Notes: generated from the letters alone by a model not told the origin. Shown: positions 8,248-17,542, numbered from the stretch's first letter. The stretch: 64,000 nucleotides of DNA from Yoonia sp. I 8.24 (GCF_022096995.1 NZ_JACXGQ010000004.1:1-64000); one strand, 5' to 3'. Numbers and translations: made by a program.

Positions 8248-9470
8248 GCCTTCATATCAAAGCCAAGGTGCTTTGCGACGGTAAAGATATCCTTGTCGCC
8301 GCGCCCACACATATTCATCACCAGCAGGTGGTCTTTGGGCAGCGTCGGCGCAATCTTCATCACATGCGCAAGCGCATGGGATGGTTCCAGCGCAGGAATA
8401 ATTCCTTCAAGCGCGCAAGACAGCTGGAACGCCTCAAGCGCCTCAACATCCGTAATCGACACGTATTGCGCACGGCCGATTTCATGTAGCCAAGCGTGCT
8501 CTGGCCCGATGCCGGGGTAATCAAGACCTGCTGAGATGCTAAACCCTTCGAGGATCTGACCATCATCATCTTGCAACAAGTAGGTGCGGTTGCCATGCAG
8601 CACGCCAGGGCGGCCACCAGTCAACGACGCGCAGTGTTCCATCTTGGCATTCACGCCTTTACCGCCAGCTTCGACGCCGATGATGTTGACGTCCTTGTCG
8701 TCAAGAAACGGAAAGAACAGCCCCATCGCGTTAGAGCCACCACCGATTGCGGCGATCAACGTGTCGGGCAAACGGCCTTCGGCGGCTTGCATTTGCTCTT
8801 TGGTTTCCTTGCCAATGATCGCTTGAAAATCACGCACCATCGCGGGGTAAGGATGTGGGCCGGCCACAGTGCCGATGCAATAAAACGTGTCGCGTACGTT
8901 GGTCACCCAGTCGCGCAACGCATCATTCATCGCATCCTTCAGCGTGCCACGACCCGAGGTCACAGGGACCACTTCGGCCCCCAAAAGACGCATACGGAAC
9001 ACATTGGGCGCTTGGCGTTCAACGTCATGCGCGCCCATGTAAACTACGCATTGGAGACCAAATTTCGCACAAACAGTCGCCGTCGCGACACCATGCTGCC
9101 CCGCGCCGGTTTCCGCGATAATCCGGGTTTTGCCCATGCGGCGCGCCAGAATAATCTGGCCGAGCACGTTATTGATCTTATGTGCGCCTGTGTGGTTTAG
9201 CTCATCGCGTTTGAGATAAATCTTAGCGCCACCCAGATGTTCGGACAGCCGTTCGGCGTGGTACAGCGGGCTTGGGCGGCCAACGTAGTTGGTCCACAAA
9301 TCGTTCATCTCTGCCCAGAAACTATCATCAGTCTTGGCAAACTCATACTGCTCCTCAAGTTCGAGGATCAGCGGCATCAGGGTTTCCGAAACAAAACGGC
9401 CCCCAAAATCACCAAAACGTCCCTTTTCGTCGGGACCGGTCATGAAGCTGTTGAATAGATCGTTGGACAT
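8244..9470 (-). CDS. trpB: Tryptophan synthase beta chain
   Basis: Joins indole and serine to give tryptophan. 408 residues. The PLP lysine is Lys98 in [10 protein letters not shown]. The phosphate-binding GGGSNAMG loop and a C-terminal GRGDKD are present. The start was set at MSNDLFNSF because homology begins there; the frame runs 36 codons further upstream into the space before trpF with no support. 83 bases after trpF on the same strand; trpA is not in the window. Confidence 0.97.
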   Translation of the reverse strand: MSNDLFNSFMTGPDEKGRFGDFGGRFVSETLMPLILELEEQYEFAKTDDSFWAEMNDLWTNYVGRPSPLYHAERLSEHLGGAKIYLKRDELNHTGAHKINNVLGQIILARRMGKTRIIAETGAGQHGVATATVCAKFGLQCVVYMGAHDVERQAPNVFRMRLLGAEVVPVTSGRGTLKDAMNDALRDWVTNVRDTFYCIGTVAGPHPYPAMVRDFQAIIGKETKEQMQAAEGRLPDTLIAAIGGGSNAMGLFFPFLDDKDVNIIGVEAGGKGVNAKMEHCASLTGGRPGVLHGNRTYLLQDDDGQILEGFSISAGLDYPGIGPEHAWLHEIGRAQYVSITDVEALEAFQLSCALEGIIPALEPSHALAHVMKIAPTLPKDHLLVMNMCGRGDKDIFTVAKHLGFDMKA

Positions 9471-9553
9471 GTCACATCTCTTTTTATCGCGCCTGTCAGG
9501 ACTAGCGCGATTGTTCAAAAGGGTAAAGCAGGCAAGCAAACTATTGGGTAAGA

Positions 9554-10204
9554 TTAGGCGCCGTGCGCAGCGTCGCAAAACGCTTTCATCAGGGCCGCAT
9601 CTTTGACGCCCGGCGCAGTTTCCACACCCGACGCCACATCAACCTGCCGCGTGCCGGTGTTTGCAATCGCTTCAGCCACATTTTCAGGGTTCAGACCGCC
9701 TGCAAGCATCCACGGTTTGGTCCAGTATTTGCGCCCAGACAGCAAGGTCCAGTCAAAACTGATACCATTCCCGCCCGGCAGCACTGCATCTTTGGGTGGC
9801 TTCGCATCCAGCATCAATTGATCGGCAACGACGCTATAGCGATCAATCGCATCAAGGTCATCTGGCCCTGACACGCCCAATACTTTGATTACCGGCAGGC
9901 CGTAACGCGCGCGAATTTCAGCAACACGTTCAGGTGTTTCTGATCCGTGAAGCTGCAACATATCCAGTGGCACCTTTTCCGTCAGATCATCCAGCAGCGC
10001 ATCATCTGCATTCACCACGAGCCCCACCTTGGCCACGCCAATCGGCACATCAATGGCAAGATCAAGCGCTTGGTCAAAGCTAACGTAGCGCGGGGATTTG
10101 GGAAAAAAGTTAAACCCGATATAGGTCGCACCGGCGTCGGTTGCGGCCACGATATCAGCTGCGGTCCGCAGACCACAGATCTTAATCCGAATATCAGATG
10201 ACAT
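9554..10204 (-). CDS. trpF: Phosphoribosylanthranilate isomerase
   Basis: Third step of tryptophan synthesis from chorismate. 216 residues, normal. Active-site motif KICGLR near residue 8 (catalytic Cys), [14 protein letters not shown], and the phosphate-binding AGGLNPENV and GVDVASGVE-type DVASGVET stretches near the end. Its ATG shares one base with the lapA stop (TGATG), so translation is probably coupled. Confidence 0.96.
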   Translation of the reverse strand: MSSDIRIKICGLRTAADIVAATDAGATYIGFNFFPKSPRYVSFDQALDLAIDVPIGVAKVGLVVNADDALLDDLTEKVPLDMLQLHGSETPERVAEIRARYGLPVIKVLGVSGPDDLDAIDRYSVVADQLMLDAKPPKDAVLPGGNGISFDWTLLSGRKYWTKPWMLAGGLNPENVAEAIANTGTRQVDVASGVETAPGVKDAALMKAFCDAAHGA

Positions 10205-10560
10205 CAGCCCGCGTTTTCCAAAAGTGCCAGCACGTCATCGCTGTCTTTTGCGCCCACGGCCTCACCACGCAGTTTTTTCACTTCGCGGCGCAAGGCATCA
10301 AGTTCACGGCTTTTTGCGCGTGAATCGGAACGTGTGCGGTGTTCGCGCACCCATTCCCACAAGAAGCCGATCAGCAGCCCAACCCCAACGCCAATGAAGA
10401 TGACGATAAATAGGGGAAGCTGTATGTCCGGCGATAGGCCCAGCACATCGGCAAGTGCCTGTGGCATAGCCCGCACTGTCACCGCGTCGCGATTAGCGAG
10501 CCCAATGATTATCAAGCACAGCCCAGCAATGGCCCAAAAGGCATAACGAATTGTTTTCAT
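10204..10560 (-). CDS. lapA: LapA-domain inner-membrane protein
   Basis: 118 residues. Two helices (about 7-23 and 47-67) followed by a cytoplasmic basic coiled-coil-like stretch ([16 protein letters not shown]), the layout of LapA/DUF1049 proteins. In E. coli, LapA works with LapB in controlling lipopolysaccharide synthesis; no LapB is seen here. It lies 9 bases after ihfB and overlaps trpF by one base, the usual Rhodobacterales order. Confidence 0.87.
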   Translation of the reverse strand: MKTIRYAFWAIAGLCLIIIGLANRDAVTVRAMPQALADVLGLSPDIQLPLFIVIFIGVGVGLLIGFLWEWVREHRTRSDSRAKSRELDALRREVKKLRGEAVGAKDSDDVLALLENAG

Positions 10561-10569
10561 GGCTTCCTC

Positions 10570-10851
10570 TTAGTTGCCGTTCAAACGATCCCGCAAAAGC
10601 TTGCCGGTCTTGAAGAACGGAACATGTTTCTCTTCGACTTCGACCGCTTCCCCCGTGCGCGGGTTACGGCCAATACGCTGGTCCCGTTTTTTCACCGAAA
10701 ACGCGCCAAAGCCACGTAATTCGACACGGTCGCCCCGCGACATAGCGTCTGTGATCTCTTCAAAGATCGTATTCACAATTCTCTCAACGTCACGTTGATA
10801 CAGATGCGGGTTCTCATCAGCAATTTTTTGAATCAATTCAGAACGGATCAT
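10570..10851 (-). CDS. ihfB: Integration host factor subunit beta
   Basis: DNA-bending nucleoid protein, partner of IHF-alpha. 93 residues with the signature [26 protein letters not shown], whose Pro in RNPRTGE intercalates into DNA. The start was set at MIRSELI, the family start; 19 upstream codons are open but unsupported. First gene of ihfB-lapA-trpF-trpB. In relatives rpsA normally lies immediately upstream; here it does not, so ihfB depends on a promoter in the gap. Confidence 0.96.
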   Translation of the reverse strand: MIRSELIQKIADENPHLYQRDVERIVNTIFEEITDAMSRGDRVELRGFGAFSVKKRDQRIGRNPRTGEAVEVEEKHVPFFKTGKLLRDRLNGN

Positions 10852-10910
10852 AACGTAGCCTCCCAAAATACACATATCACATCGTCGCGGTTTATCCCCG
10901 CTTTTCAAAT

Positions 10911-10940
10911 GACTATAGGCAGTTTCCTGCGTTCAGGAAA
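10911..10940 (-). promoter_or_regulatory. Candidate ihfB promoter with palindromic operator
   Basis: On the minus strand a TATAGT -10 box (10912-10917) lies about 60 bases before the ihfB start. Immediately upstream of it is a perfect inverted repeat TTTCCTG-CGTT-CAGGAAA (10923-10940), placed where a -35 element would be bound. No good -35 hexamer is seen, which fits activator or repressor control. The regulator is unknown. Confidence 0.45.
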
Positions 10941-10999
10941 TAGTGAGTACAGGGTGAAATTGCGCAAAATGTAGGAAGAAATCAGAAAAATTGCCTTGA

Positions 11000-11116
11000 A
11001 ATCCATCTAAACCCCGGCCTTCGGGTCGTGGCACGATTTTCGGCACCACAGATAAAATGAATGATTCGCACGCAGGCCGCGCGCGAATCGTCATTGACCA
11101 TTTGGTCAATTTTTAT
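11000..11116 (+). ncRNA. Candidate small RNA in the ihfB upstream gap
   Basis: The 337-base stretch 10852-11188 holds no gene. On the plus strand it contains three hairpins in series: an 8-bp stem with one mismatch and a UUCG tetraloop (11012-11031), a 10-bp stem with one mismatch (11063-11089, arms GATTCGC-A-CGC and GCG-C-GCGAATC), and a terminator-like ATTGACC / GGTCAAT stem followed by TTTT (11093-11115). No plus-strand gene follows, so the terminator must serve a transcript that begins within the gap. The 5' end is a guess; no convincing promoter was identified. Confidence 0.4.
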
Positions 11117-11188
11117 AGGGGGTTAGGCGATATCGCGCATGATAAACGCACGCGGTCGCAGCTTTACTAGACTTAAAAGTTACCAAAT

Positions 11189-12031
11189 CTAGTCAAGGTA
11201 GGCGTCAGCGCGCTGCCCCGCCCGTTCTTCGTGGATAGGAAGCGTGCGCCCATAAAGCTGTTTTGTCCGCTCGACACTGCCGACCATTCCCGGTTCTTCA
11301 ACATAAGAAAAGATCGCGACATAGCGCGGGCGCTCACCCTCAAGCGGCGCAACACGGTGGAGAGAGTACCGACCGCGAAACAGCTGCAAATCGCCCGGTT
11401 CAAGGTTGAGCACATGTATCTTGTCTGACGTTCCATCCAAGACGCGTTTCACCTCAGGGAAGTTCTCATCTTTTTCGCGGATTTTCGGGGCGTATTCAAA
11501 TGCGCCTCCCGCGTTGGCATTTTGAATTGCGAGCGTCACGGTGAAATTGTTGGTGTCAAAGTGCCACGGAAATCCGTTTCCTTCCGACGCCATGTTCACA
11601 ATCACATCCGCGAGCGGATCAGCGTAGCGATAAAACTTCTCTTCCTGCAGGCAATCTTGAATGAACTGATCGAAACCTTCGAAATCATGCACCTGCCGCA
11701 ACGGGCCATCTTTGGCAAAGTTATCCGCCGCAATGAACGCATTCGAGCGGTCATAAAACTGACGCCGCGGATCATCCTCGGGCAGGCTGGGGTCATCTTG
11801 GCTAAAGTAGACGTTGGTTTTGCTGAATGAGCTATGCCCCCGATCGGCAACGCCGTCTGCTTCTTCGGTAAGCGCAGCAACACCCGCAGGCGTCAAGAAC
11901 CCTTTCAAAACGGCGCAACCGTCTTTTTCTAGATCCGCCCAAACGCGGGCCAAGACTGCATTTCTTTCAGGGCTATCAGATTGGATCGGATAATCCGCAA
12001 GATTGATCAGGTCAGTATCAGAAATTTGCAT
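11189..12031 (-). CDS. HalD/BesD-like Fe(II)/2-oxoglutarate oxygenase
   Basis: 280 residues resembling the set annotated 'HalD/BesD family halogenase': DGCAVLKGFL near 37, NVYFSQDDPSLPEDDPR near 73, a metal motif WHFDTNNFTVTLAIQ (His157, Asp159), GGAFEYAPKIR, then LFRGRYSLHRVAPLEGERPR giving the distal His225 and the 2-oxoglutarate-binding Arg (probably 236), and IFSYVEEPGM. True BesD/HalD halogenases have Gly or Ala in place of the Asp; here the Asp is present, so hydroxylation is more likely than halogenation. A GGAGGA ribosome-binding site precedes the ATG and can pair with CTCCT just upstream. Transcribed alone. Substrate unknown; amino acids are used by characterised relatives. Confidence 0.72.
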   Translation of the reverse strand: MQISDTDLINLADYPIQSDSPERNAVLARVWADLEKDGCAVLKGFLTPAGVAALTEEADGVADRGHSSFSKTNVYFSQDDPSLPEDDPRRQFYDRSNAFIAADNFAKDGPLRQVHDFEGFDQFIQDCLQEEKFYRYADPLADVIVNMASEGNGFPWHFDTNNFTVTLAIQNANAGGAFEYAPKIREKDENFPEVKRVLDGTSDKIHVLNLEPGDLQLFRGRYSLHRVAPLEGERPRYVAIFSYVEEPGMVGSVERTKQLYGRTLPIHEERAGQRADAYLD

Positions 12032-12192
12032 TTAGTCCTCCTTGTTTAGCAGGAGTAAAAAACCGCAAATGCGACAAGTCTTATTCATTTGCGACATCAG
12101 CCCGGCGAAAACCAGCCTTTCGCCCCGTCGATGCGATACCAAATTTTAGGGTATGTATATAGCTGATTTAACGCAGTTTCATGTGTGAAAAT

Positions 12193-12957
12193 TCACACGA
12201 ACTGTTCACGGATCAACCGTTCCTCAAGCCCATGTCCCGGATCAAATAAAATCCGGTGTTTGATCGTCGGCTCTGACCGGATTTCAACGCTCGACACATC
12301 GCGCACAGATTCCCCATCGGCATCGGCCATCACAGGACGTTTGGCAGGATCGATCACATCGAACCGCACAACCGCCCGCTTGGGCAGCAAGGCCCCCCGC
12401 CAACGCCGCGGCCGAAACGCTGACATTGCCGTGAGCGCAAGCACATCCGACCCAATCGGCAAGATCGGCCCATGCGCGGAATAGTTATAGGCGGTCGACC
12501 CGGCAGGCGTCGCCAAAAGCGCGCCATCGCACACCAGTTCAGGCAACCGCAGTTTGCCATCAACGGTGATCCGCAATTTCGCTGCCTGCGGCCCTGCGCG
12601 CAGCAAGCTGACCTCGTTAATCGCCAGCGCGTCGTGCATCTGGCCATCCACGGTGAGCGCGGTCATCGCCAGTGGGTTGATCACCTCTTCGACGGCAGCA
12701 TTCAACCGTTCACCCAGATCATCCGCACTATATTCATTCATCAAGAACCCAACGGTGCCGCGGTTCATACCGTACACAGGCACATCTAGCTCTTGGGTGC
12801 TGTGCAAGGTCTGCAACATGAACCCGTCACCACCCAACGCAACAATGACATCAGCCTGTGCTGGCGCGACACCATTATGCAGCGCCGTCAATGCGTGCAG
12901 CGCAGTTTGTGCAGTCGGTACGGGGCTGGCAACAAAGGCGATTTTAGGCTGCGTCAT
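12193..12957 (-). CDS. nadK: NAD kinase
   Basis: Phosphorylates NAD to NADP. 254 residues. Core motifs: VALGGDGFML (GGDG at 42-45), YGMNRGTVGFL, a NEVSLLR stretch and TPAGSTAYNYSAHGPI. The start MTQPKIAFV was chosen because homology begins there; 33 upstream codons are open but unsupported. Divergent from glyA. An inverted repeat GTGTGA-AAAT-TCACAC (12183-12198) covers its stop codon but lacks a T-run. Confidence 0.94.
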   Translation of the reverse strand: MTQPKIAFVASPVPTAQTALHALTALHNGVAPAQADVIVALGGDGFMLQTLHSTQELDVPVYGMNRGTVGFLMNEYSADDLGERLNAAVEEVINPLAMTALTVDGQMHDALAINEVSLLRAGPQAAKLRITVDGKLRLPELVCDGALLATPAGSTAYNYSAHGPILPIGSDVLALTAMSAFRPRRWRGALLPKRAVVRFDVIDPAKRPVMADADGESVRDVSSVEIRSEPTIKHRILFDPGHGLEERLIREQFV

Positions 12958-13143
12958 TGGTGAATTATTCCTCTTATTCGACCTAGTAGTGAGCGGATCA
13001 CCCGTGAAACGCAAGACGCCGATAAGAAACCTACATGACGCGCTCATAAAGATCATGGTCGTTTTGATGCTTTAGAACGGGGCATTCCTACGGTATGAGG
13101 TCCCATCACTTTGCAATTGGCCCCTGAGACAAGGAAAACACCC

Positions 13144-14439
13144 ATGACCGCAGATGTCCGCGACGCCGGCTTTTTCACCGAAACACTTGATACCCGCGAC
13201 CCTGAAATTCACGCAGCAATCACAGGCGAACTTGGTCGCCAGCGCAAAGAGATCGAATTGATCGCTTCTGAAAACATCGTATCAGCCGCTGTCATGGAAG
13301 CCCAAGGCAGCGTGATGACAAACAAATACGCCGAAGGGTATCCGGGTCGTCGTTACTATGGCGGGTGCGAATATGTCGATGTTGCCGAAAACATCGCCAT
13401 CGACCGCGCCAAACAGTTGTTTGGCTGTGAATATGTGAACGTGCAGCCGAACTCTGGATCGCAAGCGAACCAAGGTGTCTATAACGCATTGATCAAACCC
13501 GGCGACACGATCCTTGGTATGTCTTTGGACGCGGGCGGTCACTTGACCCACGGTGCAAAGCCAAACCAATCAGGTAAAATCTACAATGCCGTGCAATATG
13601 GCGTACGCCGCCAAGACAGCCTGCTGGACTATGACGAAGTCCAAGCACTGGCCACCGAACACCAGCCCAAAATGATCATCGCAGGTGGGTCCGCCATTCC
13701 GCGCATCATCGATTTCGCAAAAATGCGCGAGATTGCGGATTCTGTTGGCGCGATCTTGATGGTCGATATGGCGCATTTTGCTGGGCTTGTCGCTGCGGGC
13801 ATCTACCCATCTCCCTTCCCGCACGCGCATGTTGCTACAACAACCACGCATAAAACCCTGCGCGGCCCACGCGGCGGCATGATCTGCACCAACGATGCGG
13901 ATATCGCGAAAAAGGTGAACTCTGCCATCTTCCCCGGCATCCAAGGCGGCCCGCTGATGCATGTTATCGCCGGGAAAGCCGTGGCCTTCGGCGAGGCCCT
14001 GCGCCCCGAGTTCAAATCTTACCAAGAGCAGGTCGTCAAAAACGCTCAAGCCCTGGCGGATCAACTGATGAAAGGTGGGCTTGATATCGTATCAGGCGGT
14101 ACAGACAGCCACCTGATGCTTGTGGATCTGCGCCCCAAGGGCGTCAAAGGCAACGCGACCGAAAATTCACTGGGCCGCGCGCATATCACCTGCAACAAAA
14201 ACGGCATCCCGTTTGACCCTGAAAAACCAATGGTCACATCCGGTATCCGTCTGGGCTCACCCGCAGGCACAACACGCGGATTCGGCGAGGCCGAGTTCCG
14301 TCAGATCGCGGACTGGATCGTCGAAGTCACCGACGGGCTTGCCGCCAACGGTGAAGAGGGCAACGGCGAAGTCGAAGCCAAAGTCCGCGCCGAAGTCGAA
14401 GCGCTCTGCGACAAGTTCCCGATGTATCCGAACCTATAA
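13144..14439 (+). CDS. glyA: Serine hydroxymethyltransferase
   Basis: Interconverts serine and glycine with tetrahydrofolate, the main source of one-carbon units. 431 residues, full length. The PLP lysine is Lys237 in [29 protein letters not shown] near 62 and LASENIV-type IASENIVS near 40 are intact. An AAGGAAA ribosome-binding site precedes this ATG; the open frame 11 codons upstream is not needed. A perfect hairpin follows the stop. Confidence 0.97.
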   Translation: MTADVRDAGFFTETLDTRDPEIHAAITGELGRQRKEIELIASENIVSAAVMEAQGSVMTNKYAEGYPGRRYYGGCEYVDVAENIAIDRAKQLFGCEYVNVQPNSGSQANQGVYNALIKPGDTILGMSLDAGGHLTHGAKPNQSGKIYNAVQYGVRRQDSLLDYDEVQALATEHQPKMIIAGGSAIPRIIDFAKMREIADSVGAILMVDMAHFAGLVAAGIYPSPFPHAHVATTTTHKTLRGPRGGMICTNDADIAKKVNSAIFPGIQGGPLMHVIAGKAVAFGEALRPEFKSYQEQVVKNAQALADQLMKGGLDIVSGGTDSHLMLVDLRPKGVKGNATENSLGRAHITCNKNGIPFDPEKPMVTSGIRLGSPAGTTRGFGEAEFRQIADWIVEVTDGLAANGEEGNGEVEAKVRAEVEALCDKFPMYPNL

Positions 14440-14446
14440 GAAAATT

Positions 14447-14468
14447 CAGGTGGGCTCCGGCCCACCTG
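14447..14468 (+). terminator. Hairpin after glyA
   Basis: A perfect 9-bp stem CAGGTGGGC / GCCCACCTG with a TCCG loop lies 8 bases after the glyA stop codon. No T-run follows, so it may act as an RNA-stabilising 3' end or a rho-assisted terminator. Confidence 0.6.
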
Positions 14469-14699
14469 ATGCCCGGTGCTACGTCAATTTTGTCGAATGT
14501 CGGCTAAGAGACCAGAGTTCCAGAATCTGCGAAGTCGACGAATGGCTGTTCTCAATGCAACCTACGAATGTGGACGTCGAAATCTGCAGTATTTTCCATC
14601 GCCGATGCCAGTGTTCATTACAACTTGATTGACTACTAGAATGTTGGGTGCTGAAAGTTAGCGAAAAATAACTCATAAATATATGTTTGGGGTAGTAAA

Positions 14700-15368
14700 A
14701 TGATTGATCTTTTGAACGGCAAAAAGAGCTTGGCCGTCACCTATTGGGTGGGCATTGTGGGGTTCGGGCTGATCTGGCGCATCAGCACTTGGTTCATGAC
14801 GCAACAATATCTTACCGCAAGCGACCAAGATGAAATTGAATCACTGGATTTCGGGCACAAAACTCTTCTCTTAGTTTGCACAATCGTAGCCTTGCTGCTG
14901 CTCCGGGCGATGTTCAAAGCAGGCTTCAACAACCGCAAGCCGGGCGGTTGGGGGTGGTTGGGTATCGCCATCGCAGGACTTGGGGCGGCAAACGTGGGTT
15001 TCACCACAGCCACAGTGCTGGACCCGTCAATAGCGACACCTCGGTTTATGCTCACGCGTGAAATTGCTGAACTCAACAAGCAGCTACCACAAGTATTGGA
15101 CGCGGAAACCACATTGAACGGAGTCGAAATTATCGGTGATGATTTGGTTTATTCCTTCAGCTACACATTTCCAGTGGTCCCCGATAAGATATCTGAATTG
15201 AAACGTTCTTTCACGACGGACGGTATCGAAGGCCAATCGCTTTGTCGCGATTTAGAAGGCTACTTCAATGGCGGCCTCGAGAACGTAAAATATGAACTCA
15301 CATATACCAATCAGTCCGTCACAACACAATTGACTGCCCAAGATTGCTTGTCTTTTCTTGCAGACTAA
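14700..15368 (+). CDS. Hypothetical membrane protein
   Basis: 222 residues, family not recognised. Helices are visible at about 12-30, 53-70 and 83-104. A soluble C-terminal domain of about 115 residues follows; it has two cysteines, in SLCRDLEGYF and TAQDCLSFL near the end, that could form a disulfide if it is periplasmic. The region 14469-14699 before it is A/T-richer and shows no gene. It has no co-directional neighbour close by and is likely monocistronic. No function is proposed. Confidence 0.7.
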   Translation: MIDLLNGKKSLAVTYWVGIVGFGLIWRISTWFMTQQYLTASDQDEIESLDFGHKTLLLVCTIVALLLLRAMFKAGFNNRKPGGWGWLGIAIAGLGAANVGFTTATVLDPSIATPRFMLTREIAELNKQLPQVLDAETTLNGVEIIGDDLVYSFSYTFPVVPDKISELKRSFTTDGIEGQSLCRDLEGYFNGGLENVKYELTYTNQSVTTQLTAQDCLSFLAD

Positions 15369-15531
15369 TAGTGGCAGCCTGCGCCAAGCATGCATAGCTA
15401 CCAACATAAAACAACCGTTGGCGCACGTGCAGCGAAAGTCCGCTCCGTCCGCTGACCAGACATGACAGCCTTCATGAGAATCTGCACAAACATACATCGC
15501 ATTTTCTCAATTTATAATTTACTCCCTCTCC

Positions 15532-16401
15532 ATGACCCAAACCCATATCACTGAACGCCGTCTTGGCGATGCGATGCGCCGCCGCCTCCCCGCTGGGGTG
15601 GTTGAATTTGTGATGTTTGTCCTCAAGCAGGCATGGGCCTGTTTGTTTGGGGCGTGCCTTTTGGTGGCGATCATTGGGACCAAGATGATCTGGCAGGATC
15701 ACTGGCCCCTCGCCCGTTATGACGCGCTGTTCTTAATCGCGCTTGGGCTGCAAGCGCTGTTCTTACACTATAAGCTGGAAACATGGGCCGAGGCCCGCGT
15801 GATCCTTTTGTTCCACATCACCGGCACCGCGATGGAATGGTTCAAGGTCAGTGCTGGGTCTTGGGGTTATCCGGAAGTTGCGCTGTTCAAAATCTACGAA
15901 GTGCCGCTGTTTTCGGGCTTCATGTATGCCGCCGTCGGCAGCTACATGGCGCGAGTCATTCGTCTGTTTGACATGCAATTCGCGCCCTTCCCACCGATGC
16001 TGCTGCACTTTGGGCTGGCCGTGGCGGCTTACGTCAACTTTTTCAGCCATCATTACATCTGGGATTTCCGTGTGATTCTGTTCGCCGCCACCGCCCTATT
16101 TTACATCCGCACCCGCATTTGGTTCCGCATCGGGGCAAACTGGTACTGGATGCCACTGCCCGTCGCTGCATTTCTGAGCAGCCTGTTTCTATGGATCGCC
16201 GAAAACATCGGCACGCTGACGGGCACATGGATATACGCGGGGCAAAACCCGCTGGAACTGGTCAGCTTTGCGAAAATCGGGTCGTGGTATCTGCTGCTTT
16301 ATGTGGCCTTTGCGACCGTCACCTTGGTGGTCAAAGACCCGGTCCGACGTAACCCCGTTGCACCAGCACATAGATCACCAATGCCGCCGTCACCAAAATA
16401 G
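15532..16401 (+). CDS. DUF817 integral membrane protein
   Basis: 289 residues with about eight helices. The family pattern is clear: VLKQAWACLFGACLL near 23, HITGTAMEWFKVSAGSWGYPE near 95-115, VPLFSGFMYAAVGSYMARVIRLFDM near 125, NFFSHHYIWD and FLWIAENIGTLTGTWIY near 220. The conserved Glu, His and Trp positions within helices suggest an enzyme or small-molecule channel in the membrane, but members are uncharacterised. The last 71 bases overlap the convergent gene on the other strand, an unusually long 3' overlap. Confidence 0.9.
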   Translation: MTQTHITERRLGDAMRRRLPAGVVEFVMFVLKQAWACLFGACLLVAIIGTKMIWQDHWPLARYDALFLIALGLQALFLHYKLETWAEARVILLFHITGTAMEWFKVSAGSWGYPEVALFKIYEVPLFSGFMYAAVGSYMARVIRLFDMQFAPFPPMLLHFGLAVAAYVNFFSHHYIWDFRVILFAATALFYIRTRIWFRIGANWYWMPLPVAAFLSSLFLWIAENIGTLTGTWIYAGQNPLELVSFAKIGSWYLLLYVAFATVTLVVKDPVRRNPVAPAHRSPMPPSPK

Positions 16402-16702
16402 CCAATGCAATCGCCGCAACCACATTGATCAGCCCGGTGATGCGTTGCTCACGCAGATCGACATTTTCAAGGAACGCCACCGTGTTGCGATGCGCACGCG
16501 CGATGCGGGCAGTATCCACCATACGTACCAGCTTGGGGTTCTGGCTCAATTCAGCAGTTTCAACAAGATATGTCACGTCACGCCGGACGGCGCGCGGCAA
16601 ATGACGCCGGGCTTTGCGCAATTGCACAGCCAATGACGCCCCGCGTACACGCAGCTTGGATTCAAAAAGCGCACGGATTTCGGCAATATTTTGTTCAATC
16701 AT
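16331..16702 (-). CDS. Small membrane protein, conserved in Rhodobacterales
   Basis: About 123 residues if it starts at MIEQNIAEIR, the start supported by recalled relatives (an in-frame Met lies three codons earlier). The N-terminal 75 residues form a basic helical domain (RKARRHLPRAVRRDV), and the C-terminus holds one helix at about 90-112 ending in a short periplasmic tail. Function unknown. Its stop lies inside the 3' end of the convergent DUF817 gene. Confidence 0.75.
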   Translation of the reverse strand: MIEQNIAEIRALFESKLRVRGASLAVQLRKARRHLPRAVRRDVTYLVETAELSQNPKLVRMVDTARIARAHRNTVAFLENVDLREQRITGLINVVAAIALAILVTAALVIYVLVQRGYVGPGL

Positions 16703-16789
16703 CTGGACCATAAAACACCCGGTAATCATAAACCAATCGTCGCTCAATCCCTCTGGCACTTTGCACGCACAAAGGGTTAAAACAGATGC

Positions 16790-17542
16790 ATGTTAAACAC
16801 GGTACACTATGACGGGCCCGCGGGCACACCCCTTTTAATTGCGCATGGTCTGTACGGGTCCGCGCGTAATTGGGGCGTCATCGCAAAACGCCTTGCCGCT
16901 GAACGCCCAGTGATCACGGTTGATATGCGCAACCACGGCAGCAGCCCGTGGTTTGACAGCCAATCCTACGCAGATATGGCGAGGGATTTGTCCGAAGTGA
17001 TCGACCAGCCTATGGACGTACTTGGGCATTCCATGGGCGGTAAGGCGGCAATGGTGCTTGCGCTGACCCACCCCGCCAAACTGCGACGGTTGATCGTGGC
17101 CGACATCGCGCCAGTCGCCTATCAGCACACGCAGATCGGGCCGCTCAATGCGATGCGCAATGTGGACCTTATGGCGGTAACCTCGCGCAGCGAAGCCAAG
17201 GCGCAATTGGGAGCATTAGAGCCCGGCGTCGATGATTTCTTACTGCAAAGCCTTGACCTGAAAGAAAAACGCTGGCGGCTGAACCTTGATGTGCTCGAAG
17301 CTGATATGGCCAAGATCGTCGGCTTCCCGCAGGTGAGCGGATCATTTGACGGGCCGGCGCTGTTTCTATCAGGCGCTGAATCAGACTATGTGTTGCCCGA
17401 GCACCGCCCCGCGATCAAATCCCTGTTCCCGCAGGCCAAATTTGCGAAAATTCCGGAGGCGGGGCACTGGCTGCACGCACAAAAGCCGCGAGAATTCGCC
17501 GCCGCAGTCACCGCATTCCTGAACATGCCAGACCCATCTTGA
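16790..17542 (+). CDS. Alpha/beta hydrolase, YbfF-like esterase
   Basis: 250 residues. Oxyanion motif LLIAHGLYGSARNW near 15-28, nucleophile elbow GHSMGG with Ser81, acid in the SGAESDYV stretch and catalytic His in EAGHWLHAQKP. The VITVDMRNHGSS strand-loop is typical of the YbfF/esterase branch acting on short acyl or thioesters. Cytoplasmic. Followed by a lipoprotein gene 55 bases on, possibly in the same transcript. Confidence 0.88.
   Translation: MLNTVHYDGPAGTPLLIAHGLYGSARNWGVIAKRLAAERPVITVDMRNHGSSPWFDSQSYADMARDLSEVIDQPMDVLGHSMGGKAAMVLALTHPAKLRRLIVADIAPVAYQHTQIGPLNAMRNVDLMAVTSRSEAKAQLGALEPGVDDFLLQSLDLKEKRWRLNLDVLEADMAKIVGFPQVSGSFDGPALFLSGAESDYVLPEHRPAIKSLFPQAKFAKIPEAGHWLHAQKPREFAAAVTAFLNMPDPS

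Noticed and set aside
12183-12198. GTGTGA-AAAT-TCACAC palindrome at the nadK stop as a regulator site
   Set aside because: It spans the end of a coding frame rather than a promoter; most simply a 3' hairpin.
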